Origin: Symbiodinium natans
Taxonomy: Eukaryota > Sar > Dinophyceae > Suessiales > Symbiodiniaceae
Length of the DNA stretch: 64,000 nucleotides
Direction: 5' to 3'
NCBI GenBank assembly: GCA_905221605.1
Contig: CAJNDS010002013.1
Location: 332,377 to 396,376 of the forward strand
Shown here: positions 43,556 to 55,233 of the stretch, one piece after another
How the letters are laid out: each line of letters starts with the position of its first letter
How positions within the stretch are numbered: the stretch's first letter is position 1
Notes under the pieces: model-generated
Seen by the model: the letters and a program-made list of their open reading frames with translations, nothing else
The model's database searches: none
What the model was told of the DNA's origin: nothing
Made by a program: the position numbers and the translations under genes

Positions 43556-43588
<33 letters not shown>
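43556..43588. repeat. GA dinucleotide repeat
   Basis: About 16 GA units. Similar tracts are at 53762-53785 and 53839-53882, the latter two separated by AT-rich DNA. Confidence 0.95.
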
Positions 43589-43593
<5 letters not shown>

Positions 43594-46170
43594 GGAGAGA
43601 AACCGAGGCATCCGGTGCTCAAAAAACTGTTTGTCTGCCACAAAAAGAGCCAGAGCTTCCTTGGGCCCTAAACCCTGAGCTTTCTTGGGCCCTAAACCCT
43701 ATGCTAAACCCTAAGCCCTAAACCCTATCTGGAGCTGTTGGGGTAAGGGAGCACCCGCCTGCGTGGTAGGCGCTCTGCAGACCGAATCGTTCCAGCCATG
43801 TGTAGCTGCTGGGCACCTCTGTCTGTCTAGGGTTTAGGGTTCAGGGTTCAGGGTTCAGGGTTTAGGGTTCAGGGTTTAGGGTTTAGGGTTTAGCGTTTAG
43901 GGTTTAGGGTTTAGGATTTAGGGTCTAGGGTTTAGGGTTTAGGGTTTCAGGGCTTAGGGTTTAGGGTTTAGGGTTCAAGGTTTAGGGTTTAGGGTTTAGG
44001 GTTTAGCGTTTAGGGTTTAGGGTTCGGGTTTAGGCCTTTGTAGACTCACAGGCCTCAACTTCCCCCCAAAAAGCCGATATGATTCCGAGGGCCAAGTCTA
44101 GGGTCTAGGGTCTAGGGTTTAGGGTTTAGGGTTTAGAGTCTAGCGTCTAGGGTTTAGGGTTTCATTGTTGAGTAGCTTAGGGCTCGCCTACCTTTTTAAT
44201 CAAGCTCTCTAGACTTCCACAGAGCTTCGAGGACAGCTCGAACACTCGAACAACATCTGGACGTGTCCCTAAACCCTAAACCCTAAACCCTAAACCCTAA
44301 ACCCTAAACCCTAAACCCTAAACCCTAAACCCTAAACCCTAAACCCTAAACCCTAAACCCTAAACCCTAAACCCTACTCGTTGGGATGTGAAGACCACGA
44401 GCGCCAACCGCAAAGCTCGGAACAACAAATCCTGATCGTTTCACCCTAAGGGTTTGGGTTTTAGGGTGTAGGGTTTAGGGTTTAGGATATGGGAACCCCT
44501 TGAAGGTCCAGGTATATACCATGCAGCTAAATAGCCAAAAGACTCAGAGGGCTCTTGTGTGGCTCTGGAAACCCTACTCAACCCTGAACTCCTAAACCCC
44601 AAGCCTTAAACCCTAAACCCTAAACCCTAAACCCTAAACCCTCAACCTCTAGCCTCATGGGTACGAACGAGGACTTTCTGCCATGCAGCTGACGTCACAG
44701 ACTCCGGATGGAAGCCTCAAAGGGGACGAAGGGGCCGGCTTCAGGTTCTCACGGGTTTACGGTTCTTAGTAGGTTAATGAGGGAGCTAGGGCGTTTAGGG
44801 TTTAGGGTTTAGGGGTTTGGGTTTAGGGTTTTCGTGGTGGTTCTTAGTAGGGAATGAGGAACTACTAGGTACCCGATATCCTCTTTTACACACCGGTTCA
44901 GAGAGGATAACAGACGACTAGGGTTTATAGGGTTTAGGGTCTACCAGGATGGGCTGTTCGGCCCTATAATCCCCAGAATCAACCCGATACCGCCCTAAAC
45001 AGGGCCTTTTTCCGGGTGCTATAGGGTATCATACCCTAAACCCTAAACCCTAAAAAGCCCATGCTGGTCGGGTAGAGGGTTTAGAAAATTGGTGTTCTCT
45101 GCCCGAGGTCACTGACTTGCACTTGAATGTAGCCTTGGAGCTTCAGGACAGAATTCAGGGTTTCGGGTTTAGGGTTCAGGGGTTAGGGCTTCAGGACAGA
45201 ATCGAGGGGTTAGGGCAGAAGAGTTGGAACCTACAAGCCCAAACTCAGGTTGCTCGGGGGGGAGGGGGGGGAGGGGGGGGCAGGGGGGGGCAAGGGGGGA
45301 GGGAGGTTTCAAACTCCCTAAGCCGTAGGCAAACTCCAAAACTCAAAACCCTAAGCCTCAAACCCTAGACCCTAAACCCTAAACCTCAAACCCTAACCCT
45401 AAACCCTAAACCCTATGTCGTTCACACCCCAAGGCCTGGGTTCAAGATTTGGGAACCTGCGCTTGTGGTTCGGGAACCTACTCAGAAAGGGTTGGGGTTT
45501 AGGGTTTTGGGGTTTGGGGTTAAGGGTTTAGGGTAGTCGGTTTAGGGCTTGGGATTTACTATTATTGGGGTTTAAAGAATGGGTTCCTCAACACGTAAGG
45601 TGTGGCGTGGTGTTAATGATGATACCTGTGGGTGTCCCTCTTAGTACTAAATTGGGGTACCCCAACAAAGGGGTTGAGGAGTTTAGGGTTTGCGGTTTGG
45701 CGAACTGACTATGTTGGCTTGTGAAGGCTTGTCACTGAGGATAAGGGTGTTGAGAAGGCGCAATCCCTCGGACAAAATCAGCGCGTGACTGGCAGTGGTC
45801 GTCCATCTTGAGTTTAGGGTTTGGGGTTCAGTGCGAACGAAGCCAGAATGTGTCTTTGCGGTGTTGAAAGGGTCGAGGTTTGAGGGTCCAACGTCTATAT
45901 CGTCTATGGTTTGCCATAGGGTCGTCTTTAAACGGACACAGGGGCTTCCATGACACCTTATTGTAGCCTCTTCATCAAAACAAGTGTGCTTCTAGTTCCC
46001 GATACCCTAAATCCTAAACCCTAAACCCGAAGCACGGCGAACACTCTAGACATTGAAACGTCTGCGACCGTGCCACAAGCTAGGTAGACATTGTACCCAT
46101 ACAGCACAACGGCGTAGAGGGACAGGTAGGCGTGCGTGACAAACCTTTCATGGGAACCATGGACTGTTGC

Positions 46171-46345
46171 TATAGGGGCTTGAATGATTAGAATAGGGTT
46201 TTGGACCTGGAGCTGATTATAGTTGGGGTTTAGGGTTTAGGGTTTAGGGTGTAGGGTTTAGGGTTTAGGGTTTAGGGTTTAGGGTTTAGGGTTTAGGGTT
46301 TAGGGTTTAGGCTACACAGGGACCATAAGGGAATATGATTAGTAA
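46171..46345 (+). repeat. Dispersed repeat copy 2, split by a telomeric array
   Basis: The two blocks shared with 1252-1340 (GAATAGGGTTTTGG and AGGGACCATAAGGGAA) lie about 20 bp apart in copy 1; here they are separated by about 85 bp of TTTAGGG units (46226-46311). Confidence 0.65.
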
Positions 46346-49135
46346 ACATTCCGTCACCTATATTCGGCGCACAAGGCTCGAAGGGTTCAGATCAAGAACC
46401 GTGCGCATGCATGCAGACAGATTGCAGTGAACATCTTGTACAAGAACCCGAAACCCTAAACCCGAAACCCTAAACCCTAAACCCTAATTACGGGCTTTTT
46501 GCCAGGTCGTATGGATGCCTTGGTGAGGGTTCTATGCAAGCGCGCCTTTTGAGGGTCCTTGTACGATTCCACTACATGAGGTCGAATAAAGGGGACCATT
46601 TAGAACAAACCCCAGGGGCCGTTTTAGCCTCAAACGATGAAGGACTGGTAAAAATCCCCTAACCCTAAACCCTAAACCCTAAACCCTAAACCCTAAACCC
46701 TAAACCCTAAACCCTAAACCCTTGCTGAGGATCTCTGTGACACCACATTCCGCACAGTTTTGAGTTCCCGAGAGGGCCATAGATCAACCCACGCGTGTGT
46801 AAAGTCAATCAGAGGGAGACCGATCTTGCGATAATTCTTGAAGGCACTTCCCTCACACAGAAAAATCGATCCGAAAAGCTGGGGTTTCAGGATTTTAGGG
46901 TTTACGGCTTTAGGGTATTTTCGGGCTCAGGGTTTAGGGGCTCGTCTGGCCAAGTCATTGCAAGAAAGCCGAGCCTCCGTACTCTTACATCTGTGACCCT
47001 AGGGGTGCAAACCTGGGGTAGTACTGATTGCGAAGCCATTTTTTAAAGACTTTGGGCCGTGAGACGCCCCGCATCAAGGCTGAAACCCAACCACCCACCC
47101 AAGTAGGGTTTAGGGTTTAGGGTTTAGGATTTAGGGTTTAGGGTTTAGGGCTTAGGGGCTTGCATTACAATCACCATTACCACCCACTGCAGAATGCCTC
47201 GACAGAGAGCCTCACATCCATGATGACCCTAGAAACTCAGGAGTAACCTAGGAATAACAGGGTGCCCTGTGTGGCCTAAGGCCTAAAAAAATGCTAGTGA
47301 CCCTAGAAACTCAGCTGAGTCTGACTCCTGAGCGCGCTAATATCCCAAACCCCGCAAGCCTTCAAACCCTTCACAGCCCCTGAAACCCGTAAGGGTGTAG
47401 GGTTTAGGGTGTAGGGTTTACGGCTTAGAGTTAAACCCTAAACCCTAAACCCGAAACCCTGTAGTGAACTTCTCGTGTCGTGTGCCCCGGGGCAGGAGAT
47501 GCCGCGTGGCACCGTGCATTGGGAGCACCATGAGGAGGAGGGAGCCTCCACACCCGGCTCAGTGCTCCGAGTCGAGGCGATCGGTTTAGGGTTTAGGGTT
47601 TAGGGTTTAGGGTTTAGGGTTTAGGGTTTAGGGTTTAGGGTTTAGGGTTTAGGGTTTAGTGTTACGTGGGCTGTTCCCCCTTCAGCTTACCCTAAGGGTC
47701 TTTGGGTTTAGGGCTTAGGGGTTTGGGGGTTTAGGGGTTTAGGGTTTAACAGTCCTTCATAGGGATTCTAGTACCCTCCCCTGCAATAATCCCCATTAAG
47801 AACTGTTAGTACAAGCGGGAACATCCAAAGGTTTACGGGGTTTAGGGTATTAAGGGTCTTATATAGGGTACGTGGGTTATTCAGGCATTCAAGGTATTTA
47901 GGGTTTAGGGCTTAGGGTTTGGGGTTTGGGATATTTGGGGTTGAAGGAGTTTAGCGATTTTAGGGCATTTGGGCTTTAAGATATTTAGGGCGTATCGGGT
48001 TTAGGGAATTTAGGGTCTAGGGGTTTATCCCACGGCCCTGATGGTTCAAAGGTCCCGCACTTTGTAGTGTTTACCTCTACAGCCGCACCCCAAAACAACA
48101 AAGAAAAGACGACAGCCCTGCCAGAACGGACCAACTGGTGTGAGCCAAGGGATCTGGGTTTCAAAGCACGGTTTAGGGTTTAGGTTGACCCTAAACCCTA
48201 AACCCTGACGCCAAAACCCCACAACCCTAAACCCTAAACCCCACAATGCGAGATGAAGTCTCACACAAAGCCCTTAACGGCTGGTCTTTTATGATCAACT
48301 GTGGCATGAAGTTGCAAACCGATCTTCCGTTCTTAAGCCCGAAAAAACTCCAAGCCCGAAATCCCAAATGAGGTTTGAGGGTTTAGGGCGTCGCCCTAAA
48401 CCCCTAAACCCCTAAACCCTAAACCCAAAGCCCCAAGCCCCAAGCCTCGAACCCTAAGACTCCGCCTGCAAGGGTGGGCAGCGTGATCAGGCTTGGCCAC
48501 TGTAGACTCCAGAGCCTTGTCGTATCCGGCAGAAGCCCGAAGGAAGAGAGTTTGGGTTTATCGGGTTCAGGGTTTAGGGTTTGGGTTACAAGCCAGCCAG
48601 CAGTACCTCAGCCCTAAACCCTAAACCCTAAACCCTAAACCCTAAACCCTAAACCCTAAACCCTAAACCCTAAACCCTAAACCTTAAACCCTTACCTCAG
48701 CCCTAAACCCTAAACCCGGGACATCCTGCGTGCAACGATGAAAACTGGCGCAAGCGCGGTTCAGGTCTTTCCTGTGGCTTCTAACCCTAAACCCTAAACC
48801 CTAAATCCTGAACCCTGAACCCTAAACCCTAAACCCTAAACCCCCTAAACCCTAAACCCTAAACCCTAAACCCTAAACCCTAAACCCTAAACCCTAAACC
48901 CTAAACCGAAACCCTAAACCCTAAACCCTGACACTGGCCAAACAACCTGAGCTCGACAACTCTAAATCCCGAAGCCCCGGAGCTGCCCAAAATCGTTTAG
49001 GGTTTAGGGTTTAGGGTTTAGGGTTTAGGGTTTAGGGTTTAGGGTTTAGGGCTTAAGATTTAGGGTGTGCCCTGAAATTTCTGAACCCCCCCCAAACCCC
49101 CTCAAACTCCTCTAAGGGTGCAGTTCGGAAGCTTA

Positions 49136-49266
49136 AAAACCCTATAAACCCTATAAACCCTACAAACCCTATAAACCCTACAAAGCCTATAAACCCTATA
49201 AACCCTATAAACCCTATAAACCCTATAAACCCTATAAACCCTATAAACCCTATAAACCCTATCAAC
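49136..49266 (-). repeat. 9-base block CCCTATAAA, 14 units
   Basis: The cleanest 9-base array: 14 to 15 units of CCCTATAAA with three CCCTACAAA. It gives open frames on the minus strand (Ile-Gly-Phe, Tyr-Arg-Val repeats). Confidence 0.97.
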
Positions 49267-49792
49267 CCTAACCCTCCCGCCGGTCTTGGATAGAACCCAG
49301 GCTGTGCCAGACAGGAAACAGCAGCGACGCAACTGGGAGGATTGGCCCTGGGCAGCGGGTCGAAACGTTGGAGGCTTCTTTTTCCAAATCATGGAAACCT
49401 CTGGGCAAACCCTGCAAAAACCTAAGCCCTAAGCCCTAAACCTAAAAAGCCCTAAACCCTAAGCCTTATCATAGAGACCAGCAAGGGACCAGAACCTGAA
49501 AACAGCCTGACTGGGACGAGGTTGGTTTTAAAGTATGGTTCTTCTCTGCGCTCCAAGCATGAAAAAAACGCCTAAGCCCAACAGCTTAAACCCTCAACTC
49601 AACTCGAAACCCAAGAGCGTGAAAACCCTAGACTCTGAAACCTACTATAAACCCTAAACCCACACAAACAGCCCTGCGCCCCAAAAAGGCACCAAGGCCC
49701 CTAAACCCTGAACCCCAAAGCCCCGAGAACTGGAATTGCAACACCTTCCGTGCTTGTGGCGGATGACTCCGCATAATCTCTCAAGCCCTTAG

Positions 49793-50229
49793 TATGGGCC
49801 CTTACCTGCAACCTCCATTCGGGCGCAAAATTCTGCCTTTCGGTCTTCAGGCGCCTGAACCTTGTTGCGGGCGAATTTTATGTCTGCAGGCGGAACTTGC
49901 CGTAAACTTTATCTTAGGATATTTGCAGGCTGGAGAACAATCGTAAACGCCGCGATGGCACGGGCGGATTTGCCCAAGCTTCGGGCAGATTTAAGCAAGC
50001 TTCGGGCGGAGTTTCCCGGAGGGTGTTATCATCAGCTGCGTGAGTATTCTTTTGTCTGAAATCGGCTTCGGGCAGTTTTTAAAAACAGAGGCGGAATTTC
50101 ATCCCTCAGGCGGAAAGAAGAGACAACATAGCCTCAGGCTGAATTTTGCGCCTGCGGAGGTTGCAGGTAAACAGGGTATAAACTCCTTTTATAACCCTTA
50201 TATACCCTATACAAATTTAAGGGCCCATA
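49793..50229. mobile_element. Non-autonomous element with about 50-bp inverted ends
   Basis: Left end TATGGGCCCTTACCTGCAAC, continuing CTCC...GGCGCAAAATTCTGCCT; right end complement: AGGCTGAATTTTGCGCCTGC...GGAGGTTGCAGG, with AAGGGCCCATA at the far right. The interior repeats a degenerate CTTCGGGCGGAATTT motif at least eight times in the same direction. No transposase. Frames at 49862-50255 are the repeat read as protein. Confidence 0.75.
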
Positions 50230-50377
50230 CATCACAACCCTTTAAAGGAGGTTAGGGACCATATTGAGGGCGCATGTAACAACCCTGACATACTCACCCC
50301 CGACGCAAGCCTATGAAGGCGTACATTCTTCCACGATTATCGGGTTTAGGGTTTAGGATGTGAAGCAGGGTTTATAT

Positions 50378-50480
50378 TACTGTTATTGGTGAGTGTATGT
50401 AAGGTTCCTCTTTAATATTGGTGAGTGTATATACCTGGTGTCCTATTGGGGGTACAAGAAATATATACCCCACTTCATGT
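50378..50480 (-). repeat. Inverted copy of the 7051-7162 repeat
   Basis: Complement of 7051-7162 with about 85 percent identity (TTTAATATTGGTGAGTGTAT, GGGTACAAGAAATATA). Confidence 0.85.
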
Positions 50481-50610
50481 AGGGCTCTACAAATAGGGTT
50501 TGTCAGACCAACAAACTTGGTCTCTTGAAATAGGCGCCCCTACTTAAACTTCTGTTTTGCTACCCACGAACCTCCAAGTAGGCAGGGCTCGAGGGGAAGG
50601 AATATATGCA

Positions 50611-50666
50611 TATCTATATCTATATCTATATCTATATCTATATCTATATCTATATCTATATCTATA
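50611..50666. repeat. TATATC hexamer repeat
   Basis: Nine units, embedded in AT-rich DNA to 50805 that also holds a TATATATACACACGTGTACA palindrome. Confidence 0.95.
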
Positions 50667-50910
50667 TATGTTAACTTATATATAAGTTTGCTGAACATAT
50701 TTGTTGTTACTTGTGTTTTTGCTTTTATTTATCAATTTGTTGATGTATTTATTAATATATATATATATACACACGTGTACATGTATATATATATATATGT
50801 ATAGAAACAATCTGCAGAATGGCTTTAAGGATCGTGCTACAGACTGCTAATCCCAAGCACTAAAGACACTAAGCAGCCTGCCGGATCATGGGCCTTTTTG
50901 AGGGTGGCTG

Positions 50911-51034
50911 GGTTTAGGGTTTAGGGTTTAGGGTTTAGGGTTTAGGGTTTAGGGTTTAGGGTTTAGGGTTTAGGGTTTAGGGTTTAGGGTTTAGGGTTTA
51001 GGGTTTAGGGTTTAGGGTTTAGGGTTTAGGGTTG
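50911..51034 (+). repeat. TTTAGGG array, 17 units
   Basis: Pure array. Confidence 0.97.
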
Positions 51035-51830
51035 AGGGCCCAAGGAAGCTCTTTTGCCTGAGTTCTCCTCAGGCCTTCCCAAACCCCGAAGCCTGAATGA
51101 ATTAGGGGTTGACCAAAGGGTGACCTGCTCATTTACATGACTGCCTCTTCTGTTAAGGTGTGCACGCACTCTCCTGGTCAGGTGTGGGGAAGCGGAGTTC
51201 CGCGGGCTTGGGGGTGTTTAGGGTTTAGGGTTTAGGGTTTAGGGTTTAGGGTTTAGGGTTTAGGGTTCCACCCCCCCCTTCCTTAAAAAGAAATACCAGT
51301 GAGGGAGGGTGTGGCCCAGCCTTGCCCGATCCGGAGCATGACCTGATGCTTCAAGGGACAGAGGCCGATTTCTTGGGCTTTCGGGTTTGGGGCTCTGAGG
51401 CTCCTAAACCCTAAAGCCTAAGCCTCGGCACCTACACCCTGAAGCCTAAATCCCTTGGCCCCTGTCCCTAAACGCACTCCTTTAGGTGCTCTTGACGCGG
51501 CAAATGTGTTGCCGGGGCTTACTCGTGGCTCAGTGGCTCTTAGCCATAGGTTTCGGGTGCCCTTGTTTAGGGATTAGAGCTATAAGTAGGGTTTGAAGGT
51601 TGGGGCGGGGATTCGGGTCTAGTGTTACTGCCGTCCCTCGTAGCTTCCCTTAAAAAAGCCTTAAAGGGTGTAGGGTTTCGGGTGTAGGGTACAATTGGCA
51701 TCCCAAACTCCATTGCGACCCCAAACCCCTACAAAATAGGCTATTCCGCCGCACGACCTCCCGTACCCATGGCGGAAGGCACGTGCGCGAGGTGCGCGAG
51801 GTGCGTGAGGTGTGACTGCCTGACAACTTC

Positions 51831-51939
51831 CCCTAAGGGTCCATGTACCTAAATGGGGAATACTTGGGCCCCAAAGTCCCTATATAGGAGGCACTTTAAG
51901 GCCCAAATACTCCCCATTTAGGTACATGGACCCTTAGGG
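51831..51939. mobile_element. MITE-like 109-bp palindrome, copy 2
   Basis: Same 20-bp ends and same total length as 19352-19460. Confidence 0.9.
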
Positions 51940-52185
51940 TTCAGAGATCGGGGTTCAGGCCCTCGGCTTGGCGCTTAGGGCGCAGGCCATGTGACATTCC
52001 TCACTCATCTGCTGCATCCTACCCGTGCGCGATCGTGGAAGCCCGAACTACAAGCAACACGGAATAGACTATACGTAATGTAGACCACGAAAAGGGCCAA
52101 CATGTTGATCCATCCTTCCTGTCCCTTTGCGTCTTCGGGTTGCTATCTCCCCCCAAGGTCGCCCGCAACCACTAACCATGGGTTA

Positions 52186-52312
52186 CCCTACTACCCCCTA
52201 GGTTCCCCCCTGAAGTAAGCCTAATTTGGCTTAATTATCCTAAAAAAAAGCCTGGGAACCTGGGGGGTGGGGGGGGGGGGGGGTAGTATAGAGGGGGGTA
52301 GTAGCGGAACCC
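52186..52312. repeat. Palindrome around TACTACCCCCTAGGTTCCC
   Basis: TACCCTACTACCCCCTAGGT on the left and GGGAACCTGGGGGGTGGGG...GGGGGGTAGTAG on the right; inner TAAGCCTAATTTGGCTTA palindrome; poly-G in the right arm. Confidence 0.7.
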
Positions 52313-53833
52313 ATGAACTAAACCACTAAGGTCGGTCCCTTGTATCACACCATGGCGCTGTCAAGCACTCAGCTCAGGTGTTACGCCTATGCAAGACTTC
52401 CTGACATTCAGCGCGGCCCCTCAACCGCAAACCCTATCGCCTTACATGCTACTTCCTTATACACACACACATATATATATATATATACGTATATGCACAT
52501 AAATTCATGTTTCGCCCCTCTGTCATAGTATGGGAGAGACGACCACTTAGAGACCCTTCACCCCAAACCCTAAACCCCAAACCCTAAACCCTAAACCCTA
52601 AACCCCAAACCCTAAACCCTAAGCAACGAGCCCCGCAGCGCTCAACGATCATCCCGGACTCCCACGACGGCGGGCCTCGAGTTGAACCTGGGCTTTCAGC
52701 TTTTGGGGGCGTCTAGGGCTTCTGGGGCGTAGAGTTTTTTTTTGGGGCTTCGAGGGCTTGCTTACTGGGTTTATAGGTTGTATATATATATATATATGAG
52801 AATGTATATATATATATATATATATAGGGTTTTAAGGTTTTAACCCTAAAACCCTCAACCCTAAACCCGAAAGGTTGTTTTGGGTGTGTGGTTTTTATAG
52901 AGAACGTATGGGGATTGTACGGTTTGCAGGGGTTACAAGCCTTTGGGTCAAGAGCTCTCGGGTAGGGTTTAGGGATTAGAGATTAGGAATTAGGGTTCAG
53001 GCTTCAGGGTTTAGGGTTTAGGTTTAGAGTTCAGGGATCAGGGTTTCGGGTTCAGGGTTCAGGGTTCAGGGTTTAGGGTTTAGGATTTAGGGTTTAGGGT
53101 TTAGGGTTTAGGGTTTAGGGTTTAGGGCTCACCATGGCTCACCCTGGCGTTTTCTGGACTGGGGCTCCATGCTACTCCGCCGCTCCGCTGCGGACGTGGG
53201 CATGGACCTGCAGTGTGCCCCTAAATCCCTAAACCCTAAACCCTAAACCCGAAACCCTAAACCCTAAACCCTAAACCCCAAACCCCAAACCCCAAACCCC
53301 AAACCCCAAACCCCAAACCCTAGACTGAACCATGGCTCAGAAACCTCGCTTTAAAGTATCTTGGAGGGTAGCTAACTCTTCACGGCTCCTTCATGGGAAC
53401 CGGTTTCCTGACCCCTTGATTACCCTCAGGGTCCATTCTCAAGTACCCCGAAGACGAAAACACGACCATCCTATCCTAACCCTATGACCAAAAGAACCTA
53501 TAAGCCGATAAGCCTCTAACCCTGAAAGGGGGGAGCACAAGCAGGAGGATTCAAAAACCAGCCGAAATCCTAAACCTAAACCAGCCGCAGACCCCAAAGG
53601 TCTTAAGCCCTGCATTCCGAAAACCCTGAACCCTTTGACTCTTGACCCTGAACAAACCCGCGCCTTGCTCGCTGCCACTGAGGCCGCACTTGTGCCACAC
53701 TGTCTGGCGCCCTGGGTGGCTGCTGCACTGCTTAGAGGGTTTTAGGGTTATGGGCTGCGCACAAGAGAGAGAGAGAGAGAGAGAGCCCTAAACCCTGAAC
53801 TAAAACCCGTTCAGATAATATATAGAATGAGCA

Positions 53834-53869
<36 letters not shown>

Positions 53870-54185
53870 AGAGAGAGAGAGGGGGAGTGAGAGAGGGAGC
53901 ACACCTCCCTTTCACTCGCACAAATACAAGACTGGGAAAGGGCCCAGCGTAACCATCTGCAGTTGAGGTCACTCCTTCTGTGCTGGATGTCCCTGAATTG
54001 GTACTAGAGTGTAGTAGGGTTTAGGCTCAGGTTTTAGGGTTTAAGGTGTTGCGCCAGTCAGTCAGCAAGGCGTCTCAATGGCGTCACAGAACTGGCAGTA
54101 CTAGGATGTCAACCTCTGCGACGAAGTCGCCGTATTAGTTAATGATACTAAATTAGGGTCCCGGCTGGGGGTCCTGTTTATCAAG

Positions 54186-54356
54186 TGCCGTACATCAGAA
54201 CCCTTTTCAAGGAGGTTGGCGACCACATTAAGGGCCAAGAGGCATGGACGCACCACTGGCGAAGAGCGCAGGGGACATTTCCAGCTCCACACCAGTTGTG
54301 GAAAGTCCTGCAAAAGGGCGTTCACCCAAAGGCTCCAGGTCGAGCTTATGGTTTAC
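54186..54356 (+). CDS. Exon candidate, 56 codons
   Basis: CTGTTTATCAAG acceptor (phase 1), GTTTAG donor in a GGGTTTT array (phase 1). Reads PYIRTLFKEVGDHIKGQEAW..., then THHWRRAQGTFPAPHQLWKV...; balanced, basic, protein-like over its length. Its first 50 bases match 50222-50275 at about 75 percent, where the reading frame is broken, so it may be part of a transposable element or of a duplicated gene. No family recognised. Confidence 0.5.
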
Positions 54357-54361
54357 GTTTA

Positions 54362-54435
54362 GGGTTTTGGGTTTTGGGTTTTGGGTTTTGGGTTTCGGTT
54401 TTTCGGTTTTGGGTTTTGGGTTTAGGGTTTTGGGT
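54362..54435 (+). repeat. GGGTTTT variant block
   Basis: About ten GGGTTTT and GGGTTTC units, a further homogeneous variant of the telomeric heptamer. Confidence 0.9.
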
Positions 54436-54606
54436 TAAGGAATACTTGGACCCAAATGAGTTACTCTGTAGCCCCCATTGAAGGGCTTACTGCATAAGTC
54501 ATAGGTCCTGTGGGAAAAGTGACAGAAGGTGGTTGTGCACCTTGCGTCTATGATTGCCCTATGAACCCATCTGTGTGGCTGCTGCTTACATGCCGCCTAC
54601 TATGTC

Positions 54607-54948
54607 TTGCTTCTCTGCGGCTGGCGTTGTTGCTTGCGACTCCTACTTAGTACTGCTTGCTCAATACCGGACTGGCCAGGAACTACGTGCTTGCATACTT
54701 GCATAGTTCCCACCTTGCTTTGCGCGCCTATGATGCATGATGACACACGATTACTCAGTGTTACAGTTGAGGGCTTGGGGTTTTGGAGTCCCGAAAAAAT
54801 TCCAGACAAGACTCCCAAGGCGTGCAGAGCATTTGCAGTTGTCCCTAAAAGGTTCTACACACCACTACCCACTTTCCTGTTTCCGGCATTTTGTACACGT
54901 GCTGCAGAGGTTTCTGATGCTGGGCCGCTCAGTGTCGTCATGTGGTGA
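54607..54948 (+). CDS. Open frame of 113 codons, C-terminal exon candidate
   Basis: The frame ends at TGA (54946-54948). Its second half reads WSPEKIPDKTPKACRAFAVV... then FYTPLPTFLFPAFCTRAAEV..., plausible as protein. It probably follows exon 54186-54356 in the same gene, but the acceptor is not clear. A second plus frame (54737-55003) overlaps, so the frame is uncertain. Confidence 0.35.
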   Translation: MLLCGWRCCLRLLLSTACSIPDWPGTTCLHTCIVPTLLCAPMMHDDTRLLSVTVEGLGFWSPEKIPDKTPKACRAFAVVPKRFYTPLPTFLFPAFCTRAAEVSDAGPLSVVMW

Positions 54949-55152
54949 TAAAGAGAACTACCCCCAAACCCTCAACCCTCAACCCTCAACCGAAAACCCA
55001 TGAATCCCATGCTCCTCCGCCCTCACTGACGTCAACAGTGGAGCCACGATTGAGCAGGGGATGCGCAGCAGGCCTAAGATGGCGGTTTAGGGTTTAGGGT
55101 TTAGGGTTTAGGGTTTAGGGTTTAGGGTTTAGGGTTTATTGTTGAAGGTTTT

Positions 55153-55153
<1 letters not shown>

Positions 55154-55232
<79 letters not shown>
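55154..55232 (+). repeat. Poly-G tract of 79 bases
   Basis: Uninterrupted, the longest homopolymer in the window, directly after a TTTAGGG array (55084-55138). It may be an assembly artefact in exact length. Strong quadruplex potential. Confidence 0.9.

Positions 55233-55233
<1 letters not shown>

Larger units (their letters stand above)
41750..49792. other. Telomeric arrays; islands not resolved into genes
   Basis: Arrays at 42255-42340, 42440-42545, 42640-42760, 43830-44040 (many TTCAGGG and TTTAGCG variants), 44267-44376 (15 CCCTAAA), 46659-46722, 47583-47662, 48610-48690, 48782-48930 and 49000-49050. Islands of 60 to 300 bp lie between. I read them less closely than the first 40 kb and found no chain of exons in matching phase. 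47217-47330 has the direct repeat GACCCTAGAAACTCAG twice. Confidence 0.4.
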
